From: a virus | Strand: one strand, 5' to 3' | DNA: 22,763 nucleotides | IMG/VR virus record: IMGVR_UViG_3300031758_000608 | Location: 1-22,763 of that record | In this document: positions 6,290 to 13,896 of the stretch, piece by piece | Layout of the letters: each line of letters opens with the position of its first letter | Numbering within the stretch: position 1 is the stretch's first letter | Position numbers and translations under genes: made by a program | Notes under the pieces: model-generated | Seen by the model: the letters and a program-made list of their open reading frames with translations, nothing else | Database searches by the model: none | What the model was told of the DNA's origin: nothing

Positions 6290-8157
6290 TCATCTTCATT
6301 ATTTGCTAAGATCCTCTCCTTTCTAGGTTTAGAATCTCCTCCGAACCAGGCCTGTAGTGATTCTTTATAGTCTTTGTCGTTCTTTAGCTGTACTAAGTAT
6401 GGATTCTTGATTATCTCTTCGTATTCGCTATCCTCTAACGCAGCAAGTCCCTTTTTGTATTCTATTTCCCAAGAGCTTACTTGGTTCTTTTTACTCCACT
6501 TTTCAAACTCATCGTTTGTGTAAAAATTAAGTGCCTTCGTGCCTTTTTTGGCAACAACTAACGGAGTCATCACCTTATAGACTCTACCCTGATCAAAGAG
6601 CTCAGGCCAATACCTATCGAAGAAGTTTATGAGAAGAGAAGCGATCGAATTACCGTCTGGATCAGCATCTGTGTAGATATAGATCCTTCCATATCGTAAA
6701 CTGTTTGGTTCTTCGCCTAGTTTCAAGCCTAGTGAAGCCATTAACTGAACGGCCTCATCGTTTTTGATGATTTCGGAGCTTTTCATCTCACTAACGTTGA
6801 TAAACTTACCCTTTAGTGGAAAAGCACCAACCGTTTGTGTGTCTCTAAACTTACGAACTGCAGAAAGAGCAGAAAGACCTTCATATATTCCTAAAACACA
6901 GACTCCGCGATCGCCCTTTCGTTGGGCATCGATTAGTTTGGGAATCTTGGTCTTGTCTAGGTTACTATTTAGCTTTCTAAGCTCAGCTCGTTCTTGGGCT
7001 AGGGCTTTTTTCTCAACCCAGTCTAAGACTGACTGAATTATTTCGGACTTGAACACAAGTTTGGCTAACTTATCAGTAACCTCATGTCTAGTGCCGAAAT
7101 CTTTTACTTCAGTTATCAGTTTTTCTTTTGTCTGTGAGCTAAAGAAGGAATTTATGATGGTAGAATCGATAAAGACATAGAGATGGTTACGAATATCGCT
7201 AGGTTTTACCTCAACTCTGTGCTTTTTCTTAATCATCTCTCTTAGCTGAGCTATGAGTTGATTTGTGATGTATTCTACGTGAGTTCCGCCATCTTTAGTG
7301 TGAACAGAATTGACGAAACTTACGTTTTGAAAGCCATTTTCTGACTTAGCAAAACCTATCTTCCAGTTTTTAGTCTCTTCAAAGAAGTACTCATCTGCAT
7401 AAAGCTTGATGTATTCATCAAAGCTCTTAAACTTAAGCACAAAGTCCTTTTTTTGACCGTCTTTTATCTTGGTCAGCTTTAAGGTAAGTCTATTGTTACA
7501 TGCGACTAGGTCTAAGCATCTCTTAAAGAGTATTTGAAACGATTTTTCATCGATTTTCTTCATCTTGAATCTTTCTAGGTCTGGAAAGAACTCGATTTCA
7601 GTAAATCCTCTTTTTGCAGGATTGATCTTAGCAGTAGACCGTTTGCTCATGTTATTTGTGAAGGTCTGTTCAAATCGATTGGTGCCGTCACAGGTAGATA
7701 TTGAGAAAGTCTTGCTAAATATGTTAGTTAATGTGGAACCGACACCGTTTGTTCCAGCAACCGTTCGTTGCTCAGTGTCATCGAAGTTTGAACCGGCCTT
7801 TAGGTTAGAGAAAATCATTTCTGGAATCCATTCTTTGTGGACTGGGTGCTTCTCTACTGGGATACCACCATTGTCCCAAACGATTATTCCATTTGTGTCT
7901 AGGTTTATTGTGACTCTGATCTCGTTTAACTTGGGATTTCTTCTGTGTTCATCCACTGAGTTTGAAACGATCTCATCAAAGATCTTAATGAATCCTGGAT
8001 TGTAGTGAACTTCTTCAATCGTCACCTTTTCGCCATCATATAGGTATTGATCACCAGTATGAATCGCAACAGATCCAATATACATGGACGGTCTAAGAAG
8101 AACGTGTTCTGTGTCTGTTAGTTTTTGATACTTGCTTTCTATTGATTTTTTAGCCAT
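6286..8157 (-). CDS. 39: T4-type DNA topoisomerase II, large subunit (gp39 with gp60 part, GyrB-like)
   Basis: 623 residues, the ATPase and TOPRIM subunit. GHKL ATPase domain: Asp-Glu-Ile-Val-Ser-Asn66-Ser-Val-Asp-Glu, Asp-Asn-Gly-Gly-Ile at 95-99 and Gly-Thr-Asn-Gly-Val-Gly at 135-140. The TOPRIM domain has Glu426 in Tyr-Glu-Gly-Leu-Ser-Ala and the acidic motif Thr-Asp-Ala-Asp-Pro-Asp-Gly at 496-502. A Tyr-Lys-Lys-Gly-Leu stretch follows near 567. In T4 this polypeptide is split between genes 39 and 60, the latter with a bypassed coding gap; here it is one intact frame. It overlaps the upstream helicase stop by one base (TAATG) and the downstream small gene by ATGA, so the set is translationally linked. 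It works with the gp52-like subunit. Confidence 0.95.
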   Translation of the reverse strand: MAKKSIESKYQKLTDTEHVLLRPSMYIGSVAIHTGDQYLYDGEKVTIEEVHYNPGFIKIFDEIVSNSVDEHRRNPKLNEIRVTINLDTNGIIVWDNGGIPVEKHPVHKEWIPEMIFSNLKAGSNFDDTEQRTVAGTNGVGSTLTNIFSKTFSISTCDGTNRFEQTFTNNMSKRSTAKINPAKRGFTEIEFFPDLERFKMKKIDEKSFQILFKRCLDLVACNNRLTLKLTKIKDGQKKDFVLKFKSFDEYIKLYADEYFFEETKNWKIGFAKSENGFQNVSFVNSVHTKDGGTHVEYITNQLIAQLREMIKKKHRVEVKPSDIRNHLYVFIDSTIINSFFSSQTKEKLITEVKDFGTRHEVTDKLAKLVFKSEIIQSVLDWVEKKALAQERAELRKLNSNLDKTKIPKLIDAQRKGDRGVCVLGIYEGLSALSAVRKFRDTQTVGAFPLKGKFINVSEMKSSEIIKNDEAVQLMASLGLKLGEEPNSLRYGRIYIYTDADPDGNSIASLLINFFDRYWPELFDQGRVYKVMTPLVVAKKGTKALNFYTNDEFEKWSKKNQVSSWEIEYKKGLAALEDSEYEEIIKNPYLVQLKNDKDYKESLQAWFGGDSKPRKERILANNEDE

Positions 8158-9758
8158 TACTTTTTCGCTAATTTTTTTATCTTTAGTGCCTCTTTAAAAT
8201 AGGTAGGAACGTCAGTGGTCTGTAGGATCTGATCAAAACATTCGTCAAGAATGTAGGTCTCTGCCCAATCTTCCTCGTTTCTTATTGATCTACCATAAGC
8301 CTGTAAAATGTCGATCAGGGCCTTCCAATTGTACCATTCTGGACGAGTTTCAAGCCTCTTTTTTATCTTTTTACTCATGAGGTTCGGAAAAGGAACCTTA
8401 AGAATCACTTGGAACCTAGAAAAATCGTCCTTTAAGTCTATTCCATTAATCATAGACGGTGAGACCAGCACTGTGCTTTTTTCAGACTTTAGGTGTTTTT
8501 CTAAAGAAGCTTCCCTAGTGGAAGAATCGTGGAATATCAACCTAGCATCTTCAATTGAGGACTTTATCCAGTTACTGAATTCATAGGTAGACGTGTGTAT
8601 TATTCCTTTCACCTGATAATTTTTCTTAAGAATCACGTCTATGATTGGAACTGCTCTACTGAAGGTGTCCTTCTTATTGTAATAAGACATCTTGCCGAAT
8701 TTTGCATAGATGACTGGTCTTTTCTCAGGTTTAAAAGGGCAAGGAAGGCTTAGATAACTAACGTCTTCGCCTTCTATTCCCATAATAAAAGAGAAAAGGT
8801 CCCGATCAAGAATGGTACCGGACATCATAATCACGTGATCATACTCTCTCCAAAATAGATCATTTAGATATATGTTTCCCCAAATAGGTTCCGCTAGGAT
8901 CCTTATTTTACCAAACTGATCGAGATCCTTTTCAAAGATCCAATTGCTCTCGTAGTTTTCTTTATCTTTTACGAATCTGCCGAACTTACAAAGAGCCTTA
9001 TCGGCATGGTCTGCCTTTCTTAGTAGTTCAAGCTTCTTCTTTTTGTTTCTTATCTCCTTTGCCTCAGTTATGAGTTCCTCAGCCCTATCTCCCAACAAAG
9101 GAATTAGGACATCAGCGACATACTCAGATAACTCGTTAAGAGAAGTTATGTTTTCTAGGTCTTTCTCCATCCAGTCTCTCCATATCTCAAGAAGCTTTAA
9201 AGAACGTTCTGAGTATACTGATGAGATGAAATCACAAAAGGTCTCTTCAAAAGAGTGAGCCTCATCTATTATCAAGAGCCTAGACTTACGTTCAGCCAAC
9301 ATGTCTGGCGAATACATTGAATATGCCGTGATCAGGTGAAAGTTTGTGATGCTAAGTGGGCTACGTAAGAATCTACCTTGAGCTACCTTATATGGACAAG
9401 CGGTGCAGCTTGATTTGGCTGCTTGATTCAATACTGTTGCTTCTCCACAATTCATGCTGTGTGTCCTACACCAATAATTACTTTTGCCTTTAAGGTTAGC
9501 TGCAAACGGAAAGTCTCTTATGTATTGTTCTTGCAGTAATTTCGTGTTTGTTAAGATATCGATCTTTGCCTTTTTAGCAAACCCATTACGATACCATTCA
9601 GAGATCATGACAGCTGCGTATGATTTACCTACACCAGTCGGTGCATCGATCATTATGAACTTCTTACCGGAATCTATTTCGTTTTTTACGAATTCCAGTA
9701 TTTGAGCCTGTTGTTCTCTAGGTTCAAACTCAAGTTCAATCTCTGCGCTATTTGCCAT
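8157..9758 (-). CDS. XPD/DinG-type iron-sulfur SF2 helicase
   Basis: 533 residues. Motif I is Ala-Pro-Thr-Gly-Val-Gly-Lys-Ser at 39-46 and motif II Asp-Glu-Ala-His at 165-168. Between them are four Cys at 97, 104, 118 and 121 (spacing x6, x13, x2), the place where XPD and DinG bind a 4Fe-4S cluster. Motif VI is Gln-Ala-Tyr-Gly-Arg-Ser-Ile-Arg-Asn at 486-494. Such helicases unwind DNA 5' to 3' and act on forks, R-loops or damage. T4 itself has no XPD-type helicase (Dda is SF1, UvsW lacks the cluster). It sits between a DNA glycosylase and the topoisomerase, which suggests replication-coupled repair. Its ATG directly abuts the stop of the preceding 56-residue gene. It is shorter than E. coli DinG (716). 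Confidence 0.9.
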   Translation of the reverse strand: MANSAEIELEFEPREQQAQILEFVKNEIDSGKKFIMIDAPTGVGKSYAAVMISEWYRNGFAKKAKIDILTNTKLLQEQYIRDFPFAANLKGKSNYWCRTHSMNCGEATVLNQAAKSSCTACPYKVAQGRFLRSPLSITNFHLITAYSMYSPDMLAERKSRLLIIDEAHSFEETFCDFISSVYSERSLKLLEIWRDWMEKDLENITSLNELSEYVADVLIPLLGDRAEELITEAKEIRNKKKKLELLRKADHADKALCKFGRFVKDKENYESNWIFEKDLDQFGKIRILAEPIWGNIYLNDLFWREYDHVIMMSGTILDRDLFSFIMGIEGEDVSYLSLPCPFKPEKRPVIYAKFGKMSYYNKKDTFSRAVPIIDVILKKNYQVKGIIHTSTYEFSNWIKSSIEDARLIFHDSSTREASLEKHLKSEKSTVLVSPSMINGIDLKDDFSRFQVILKVPFPNLMSKKIKKRLETRPEWYNWKALIDILQAYGRSIRNEEDWAETYILDECFDQILQTTDVPTYFKEALKIKKLAKK

Positions 9759-9929
9759 CTATATCTTTTCTATGATCGTTTTAAGATCAACTGCAACTTC
9801 ATCTTCAATGGGTTGAGTCTTTCCCTCTTTTTGTCTTTTTAGTATTGACTTTAAAGTCGTTTCACAACATACTTTCACTATCTCCTCTTCCCTCTTACTA
9901 AACTTTGGTTTTAGAAATCTAAATCGCAT
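9759..9929 (-). CDS. 56-residue basic protein before the helicase
   Basis: A short frame that fills the gap between the glycosylase and the helicase. It begins Met-Arg-Phe-Arg-Phe-Leu-Lys-Pro-Lys-Phe, continues with a charged helix holding a Cys-Cys pair (21-22), and ends Lys-Thr-Ile-Ile-Glu-Lys-Ile. Its TAG stop is followed immediately by the helicase ATG with no spacing, which points to coupled translation. No membrane segment. I do not recognise it; a small helicase partner is possible from position alone. Confidence 0.6.
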   Translation of the reverse strand: MRFRFLKPKFSKREEEIVKVCCETTLKSILKRQKEGKTQPIEDEVAVDLKTIIEKI

Positions 9930-9949
9930 CTTGTTTAATTTAATTCTTT

Positions 9950-10759
9950 CTATAGAACTAAGAGATCGGCTTTTGGTTTTAATTGGCTATCGTGATACCA
10001 AATGGCTCGCCCAGTCCCATCTATCTTTTTTTGAGACTTTCCATAACATTGGATCCACTGCCCAAAACTAAACCTTGGAATCTTAAATGGACTCTCCCAA
10101 TCCTTTAACTGGCCTCCACCTAATTGATAGGCTTCTAGAGGAAGTCTTTTACATAATTCGGTGATCAATGGATTTTTAGTTAAGGCCTTTCTAGCTTCCT
10201 CAAATGGATCTTGAGAGGCACGATATAGTATCTCTGCCCTAAGATAGTTGCCTATTCCATTGAAATATCTTTGGTCTAGTAACACTTCACATATTGGTTT
10301 TGAAAATGCGGATCTTTTCAAGTTATCACTAATGTTCTCTAAAAAAGAATCATGCTCTTCTACAGGACAAGGCCCTCTGTTTTGAGACCAACTTTCAACT
10401 ACCTTCCATTTTGCGAATCTACGTACATCGACTAGACACAACGATGAGAATCCAATTGCATTAAACTTAACGTGCGTGTGTTTTGGAGGCTCTTCACCCG
10501 CATTAATCCACTTCCAGTGACCTGACATTCCCATAGAGAAGCTCATCTTCATAAAGATTTCTCCTTGAATGATGGAAAGAAGCAGTTCTTTTCCTCTGGC
10601 TTCCGCAGATATTCGAAATACCTGAAGGTCTGAAGGTTGAACTATTCCTAGCTTCCTAGCAACTGCACTTTCAGAAAAAGAAATGCTAGTAAAGTCTTTG
10701 TTATCGCAGACATCATTTATATAGTCTGACATTATTCGTATTTCTGCTAATTCCGGCAT
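9950..10759 (-). CDS. Fpg/Nei-family DNA glycosylase with a zincless finger
   Basis: 269 residues. It starts Met-Pro-Glu-Leu-Ala-Glu: after Met removal Pro2 is the nucleophile and Glu3 the acid of bifunctional glycosylase/AP lyases that remove oxidised bases. Lys57 (Arg-Gly-Lys-Glu), Met-Ser-Gly-His at 78-81, Asp-Val-Arg-Arg-Phe at 111-115 and the helix-two-turn-helix Asn-Gly-Ile-Gly-Asn171-Tyr-Leu-Arg-Ala-Glu are family marks. The C-terminus lacks the four Cys of the usual zinc finger; instead Gly-Thr-Gly-Arg251-Ala-Ile-Trp-Tyr matches the zincless finger of animal NEIL1 (Gly-Arg-Thr-Ile-Trp-Phe) and giant-virus Nei enzymes. First gene of the leftward operon with a helicase and topoisomerase. 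Glycosylases of this family are unusual in T4-like phages. Confidence 0.9.
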   Translation of the reverse strand: MPELAEIRIMSDYINDVCDNKDFTSISFSESAVARKLGIVQPSDLQVFRISAEARGKELLLSIIQGEIFMKMSFSMGMSGHWKWINAGEEPPKHTHVKFNAIGFSSLCLVDVRRFAKWKVVESWSQNRGPCPVEEHDSFLENISDNLKRSAFSKPICEVLLDQRYFNGIGNYLRAEILYRASQDPFEEARKALTKNPLITELCKRLPLEAYQLGGGQLKDWESPFKIPRFSFGQWIQCYGKSQKKIDGTGRAIWYHDSQLKPKADLLVL

Positions 10760-10827
10760 AACATAAGAATACTAAAAATTCTTTAACACTTAAACTTTTA
10801 ATTACAGGAAAAAAGCTTAGATTAAAA

Positions 10828-10840
10828 GATAAATAATAAA
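10828..10840 (+). promoter_or_regulatory. Candidate late promoter (T4 TATAAATA type)
   Basis: GATAAATAATAAA; the ATAAATAA core starts 26 bases before the ATG at 10855. It lies in the 95-base divergent space between the glycosylase gene and the rightward virion genes, which holds no gene of its own. Same core and spacing as the elements at 2571 and 12643. Confidence 0.6.
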
Positions 10841-10854
10841 AAAATTAAGATACA

Positions 10855-11082
10855 ATGGCAAATCCAGTTATGAATTACAATCAGTTCATGGCAGCTTTCA
10901 AAAGAGCAGAGTCTGGTTATAGAGGTAAAGCTAACGTTGCAGCTCATGACAAAAACGGTTCTGCAAAACTTAATCAAGGTTTAGTTGAAGGTCCTGTAAA
11001 AGGAAAAGGTACTCCTCACATCGATAAGTACACTAAATCTTACATGGCAACTGCTAAGAAGAAGAATATCGTAGGTAAATAA
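10855..11082 (+). CDS. Unknown small basic protein, first of the second late cluster
   Basis: 75 residues, basic, rich in Lys, Gly, Ala and Asn, with no membrane segment. It begins Met-Ala-Asn-Pro-Val-Met-Asn-Tyr-Asn-Gln-Phe, and the rest has the low-order look of a DNA-binding or internal head protein (Lys-Gly-Lys-Gly, Thr-Ala-Lys-Lys-Lys). The late-type promoter 26 bases before the start suggests high late expression. An internal head or small virion protein is the best guess; no family is recognised. Confidence 0.75.
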   Translation: MANPVMNYNQFMAAFKRAESGYRGKANVAAHDKNGSAKLNQGLVEGPVKGKGTPHIDKYTKSYMATAKKKNIVGK

Positions 11083-11093
11083 TTTAACCTTAA

Positions 11094-11357
11094 ATGAAAA
11101 GAGCAATCGAAAGATTTGAACAATACGCTCTATTTGAAAAGAAGGGCGATCTCAAAAAGCTAGTCGGAAAAGACGAAGACGAAGAGTTGACGGTGAACGA
11201 CGCCAAGCGATTGGGTGTTAAGATTGCTAACATGGATGGTGAAGACAAGAAAAAATACGTCGGAATCATTAACTTCTTAGGAGCTTCGTGTAACATCTAT
11301 AACGAGATCTGGAAGAATTATAGAAGAACCCGAGACAGAAAAGAACGAAATGCATAA
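11094..11357 (+). CDS. Unknown small charged protein
   Basis: 87 residues, highly charged and helical. The N-terminus Met-Lys-Arg-Ala-Ile-Glu-Arg-Phe-Glu-Gln-Tyr-Ala-Leu-Phe-Glu is followed by a Lys/Asp/Glu-rich middle (Lys-Asp-Glu-Asp-Glu-Glu) and a basic C-terminus. It follows the 75-residue gene by 11 bases and overlaps the next gene by 8 bases. No family is recognised. Its N-terminal Leu-Phe-Glu at 13-15 matches the prohead protease pattern, which would fit a head protein, but that is weak evidence. Confidence 0.75.
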   Translation: MKRAIERFEQYALFEKKGDLKKLVGKDEDEELTVNDAKRLGVKIANMDGEDKKKYVGIINFLGASCNIYNEIWKNYRRTRDRKERNA

Positions 11358-12627
11358 GCTATTTGAAAATTCTTATGACGACGCCTCAGAAATAAAAGAC
11401 GGCGGCTTTGTTTTTCAAGCGATCTTAAGTTATGACATGAGATGGTCAATAGTTGACGGCGAAGCTAAATATGATCAACGTTGGGTAGAAGGAAAGCTAC
11501 ATCAAGTAGACGTTTATCCAGACCTAAAATTCATGGAGGGTTATGCTACCCTAAATTACGTAGTACTTAGTGAAGTCAATCTATTCAAGAGAAAGTTAGA
11601 TCTTGCTACTGAATACATTAAGATGGCTTTTTCTAAGGGCTACGCTGATGAGATAAACGGAATAGCGTCTACTCAAAAAGACCCTATCGGAGGCGGAATT
11701 CCTGACATAGTTCCACCAGAAGAAGATGAACTAGCTAACATCGATTTTACTGAAGCTTTAAGAAAGGCTGAAGAAGCAAAGAACAAGAACAAGCCGAGCG
11801 AAGATTCAACAGTGGCTGGTGAAATTGGCCAAGGACAAAAACAGATAGCTTTACCTGGAGCCAAGAATGAAGCTGACTCTTCAAACCTACCGGCGACTAC
11901 TGGAGGTTCTCAACAACTAACGACCACTGGAGGTTCTCAACAACTAATGACGACTGATGGAGAATCCCAAAACACTGAAGAAACTGCAGAAGAGGAAGAA
12001 AAACCGCCTGTAGTACAGGAGAATCCTAATCCAGAGCCAGTTAACGTTCCACCTACTTCAGAAGAAAGAAAGGCGATAAACGACAAATACTTTAAAGGAA
12101 CTACTATACAGATACGATTCGAAGCAAAAAGAGTCGTTCTTAGGGAGATATCAACAAGTAGTGTAGACTCAGGAAGACCTACGTGTACCTTAAAGCTTTC
12201 TACTGGAATGGTAGATACTTTAGACGGACAGCCCATAAATTCTTGGAATGGATTTAAGATCTATGCAAGCGGTGCTCCGTTTGATGGAATGGCGATAGAC
12301 AACGAAACTGTTCCACCTATCTCGAAGGCAATGATGTATGATCCTATCGATAACGCAAATGACTTGATATTTAGAACATTATTACCTTCTCTTTATCTTG
12401 AATTCTCAGGAGACTCTGCAAAGATCGATACTTACAATAACAGATCAGCGCAAGTAGGATTTAAAACAGAAATTGATTTTGACGAAATATTCAAGGAAAA
12501 AGGATCGACTCCTGTAATTGAACCAGAAGAAGGAGAAGAGGAAAGCGGTGAAGCTGAATCAGACGAAGAGACTTCTACTGAAATTGCAAAAGCAATTCCT
12601 CCTAGCGAAAAAACAAAAGGTGGATAA
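11350..12627 (+). CDS. Unknown virion-cluster protein with a low-complexity linker
   Basis: 425 residues. An N-terminal domain (about 1-110), a long disordered acidic linker (about 120-240) with Thr-Thr-Gly-Gly-Ser-Gln-Gln-Leu repeats at 183-190 and 192-199, a C-terminal beta-rich domain (about 240-385) with regularly spaced Gly, and an acidic tail (Glu-Glu-Gly-Glu-Glu-Glu-Ser) ending Lys-Gly-Gly. Two folded parts joined by a flexible tether are common in tail and baseplate proteins. It overlaps the preceding gene by 8 bases and is followed by the tail tube gene with its own promoter. I do not recognise a T4 counterpart; tail completion, neck or baseplate roles are all open. Confidence 0.8.
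   Translation: MHKLFENSYDDASEIKDGGFVFQAILSYDMRWSIVDGEAKYDQRWVEGKLHQVDVYPDLKFMEGYATLNYVVLSEVNLFKRKLDLATEYIKMAFSKGYADEINGIASTQKDPIGGGIPDIVPPEEDELANIDFTEALRKAEEAKNKNKPSEDSTVAGEIGQGQKQIALPGAKNEADSSNLPATTGGSQQLTTTGGSQQLMTTDGESQNTEETAEEEEKPPVVQENPNPEPVNVPPTSEERKAINDKYFKGTTIQIRFEAKRVVLREISTSSVDSGRPTCTLKLSTGMVDTLDGQPINSWNGFKIYASGAPFDGMAIDNETVPPISKAMMYDPIDNANDLIFRTLLPSLYLEFSGDSAKIDTYNNRSAQVGFKTEIDFDEIFKEKGSTPVIEPEEGEEESGEAESDEETSTEIAKAIPPSEKTKGG
11899..11947 (+). repeat. Two 22-base direct repeats in the linker
   Basis: ACTGGAGGTTCTCAACAACT with AA following occurs at 11899-11920 and 11926-11947, period 27 bases (nine codons). A third diverged unit may follow (Thr-Thr-Asp-Gly-Glu-Ser-Gln). The copies are identical in DNA, so the duplication is recent or maintained; the linker length could vary between relatives by slippage. 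Confidence 0.9.
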
Positions 12628-12642
12628 TTCACTGGAAAGAAA

Positions 12643-12652
12643 AATAAATAAC
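12643..12652 (+). promoter_or_regulatory. Candidate late promoter before the tail tube gene
   Basis: AATAAATAAC; the ATAAATAA core starts 28 bases before the ATG at 12672. It lies in the 44-base gap after the 425-residue gene, and is the third plus-strand copy at similar spacing. Low-complexity A/T sequence makes chance matches possible, but the placement in three out of three gene-start gaps argues against that. Confidence 0.55.
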
Positions 12653-12671
12653 TAAAAATAATCTACACAAA

Positions 12672-13247
12672 ATGGCAGGTTTACCGTATTGGACAAACTC
12701 GACGGCAGCGGTTAATTACTATGAACCGATCTACCAAAACCAATTTGAAGTAATTCTTACGCCTCCACCGGTAGTCAGTGGACCAAACGTTGCTTTACTC
12801 GTTGAACACGTAACTAAGATATCGGGTCTACCTGATGTTAATTCGGCAGGTCAGTTAGTTGATCAAGAGTACAAGTTCGCAAAGCGTAGCTTTGCTGCAT
12901 CGGTTCCAGACACTACTACAGCGGACATTGACATTAGCTTTACTGTCAACTTGAATGAGGAGAATGACGCATACGTTTACAACATCTTAAGAGCTTGGAA
13001 CGATATAGTTTACAATCCACAAAGCGGTGCCCAAGGTCTTAAAAGAAATTACGTAGGTGAATGTGCAGTAGTTATCTTTAACAAGGCTGGTGAGATCTTT
13101 AGAGAGTTTAAGTTTCCATCAATCATTCCAAACGGTGGACTTAAGTCAATGGAGCTGGACTACACAGCGACTGGAATATATGAACTTAGTATGAAGTATA
13201 GAGCCGATTACTGGATCGAAACTAGAATCGGACAAATAAACGTATAA
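12672..13247 (+). CDS. 19: Tail tube protein, T4 gp19-like
   Basis: 191 residues; T4 gp19 is 163. The gp19 family forms the stacked hexameric rings of the inner tail tube of contractile tails. Visible family marks: the N-terminal Tyr-Tyr-Glu-Pro-Ile-Tyr-Gln-Asn-Gln-Phe-Glu-Val-Ile followed by a Gly-Leu-Pro loop, the Phe-Ala-Lys-Arg-Ser-Phe strand, a Tyr-Asn...Ala-Trp-Asn-Asp-Ile-Val-Tyr-Asn helix around 115-125, and the C-terminal Glu-Leu-Asp-Tyr-Thr-Ala-Thr-Gly-Ile-Tyr-Glu strand. It has its own candidate late promoter, as a very abundant protein would. In T4 gene 19 is followed by gene 20 (portal) and lies near gene 23; here the capsid gene is about 10 kb away, so the order differs. A tail-tube paralogue or tube initiator is possible. 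Confidence 0.85.
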   Translation: MAGLPYWTNSTAAVNYYEPIYQNQFEVILTPPPVVSGPNVALLVEHVTKISGLPDVNSAGQLVDQEYKFAKRSFAASVPDTTTADIDISFTVNLNEENDAYVYNILRAWNDIVYNPQSGAQGLKRNYVGECAVVIFNKAGEIFREFKFPSIIPNGGLKSMELDYTATGIYELSMKYRADYWIETRIGQINV

Positions 13248-13251
13248 GAAT

Positions 13252-13896
13252 ATGGAAATGTTCAACACACACAGAAGAGACTTATTGGGATTTGAAGATT
13301 ACATGGACCTTAAGAAGCCTGGCTTCGGAGGACCTAAATCAGCTATTCCTTCAAGAGATGCTAAGGGTAAGTCAATAGATAAGAGCCCTAAGCTTGCTCA
13401 ATATCGCAGAACTGTTGAACGCGATCCTGCATTCTCACATAAAGTATGGGACTCTACATATAAGGCAATGACTCATGACTTGGTGTACAAACAAGAAGGT
13501 AAAAAACCTTTTACTTATCCTGATCCATACTTGACTGCATATCCAACGGTTGAGGTTGGAGAAATAGACGAAAACACGAACGTTGTTTCTTTTAGTCGTT
13601 TTGTAAACGAAAACGATGAACCAGAAGAAGGATTCATGCCTGAAGACTATCCAGAAGACACTTATCCGGAAGGAACGGATGAAACTGATTATCCTACCCC
13701 ATACGATGATAAAGGATTACCTTTAGCTACATCTGATATTAAGGAAATTGAAGCTAGATTAAGAGGATATGAAGGTTCTGGTAGAACAGGATCTGAAGAG
13801 TCTGATGAGTATGGTCTAAATCCAACTGATGCTGAAAATCCACTAGGATTAACTAAAGAAGAAATGGATAAGTTTTTAGCTGACTTAAATCGCTAA
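13252..13896 (+). CDS. Unknown acidic protein after the tail tube gene
   Basis: 214 residues. The N-terminal half is basic and Pro-rich (Lys-Lys-Pro-Gly-Phe-Gly-Gly-Pro-Lys), the middle is acidic with repeated Pro-Glu-Asp-Tyr-Pro / Tyr-Pro-Glu-Gly-Thr / Tyr-Pro-Thr-Pro-Tyr patterns (about 130-155), and the C-terminal part is helical. It likely has disordered parts. Two in-frame ATGs at 13252 and 13258 are both possible starts. It follows the tail tube stop by four bases and is probably translated from the same late message. Its stop overlaps the stop of the converging gene. Virion or assembly role inferred from position; no family recognised. Confidence 0.75.
   Translation: MEMFNTHRRDLLGFEDYMDLKKPGFGGPKSAIPSRDAKGKSIDKSPKLAQYRRTVERDPAFSHKVWDSTYKAMTHDLVYKQEGKKPFTYPDPYLTAYPTVEVGEIDENTNVVSFSRFVNENDEPEEGFMPEDYPEDTYPEGTDETDYPTPYDDKGLPLATSDIKEIEARLRGYEGSGRTGSEESDEYGLNPTDAENPLGLTKEEMDKFLADLNR

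Noticed and set aside
7565-8005. Open frame of about 146 codons antisense to the topoisomerase large subunit
   Set aside because: The minus-strand frame has clear ATPase motifs over this whole stretch, so the plus frame is chance.
12672-13247. Call as tail sheath rather than tail tube
   Set aside because: At 191 residues it is far too short for a sheath, and the strand pattern and Glu-Leu-Asp-Tyr ending fit the gp19 tube family.
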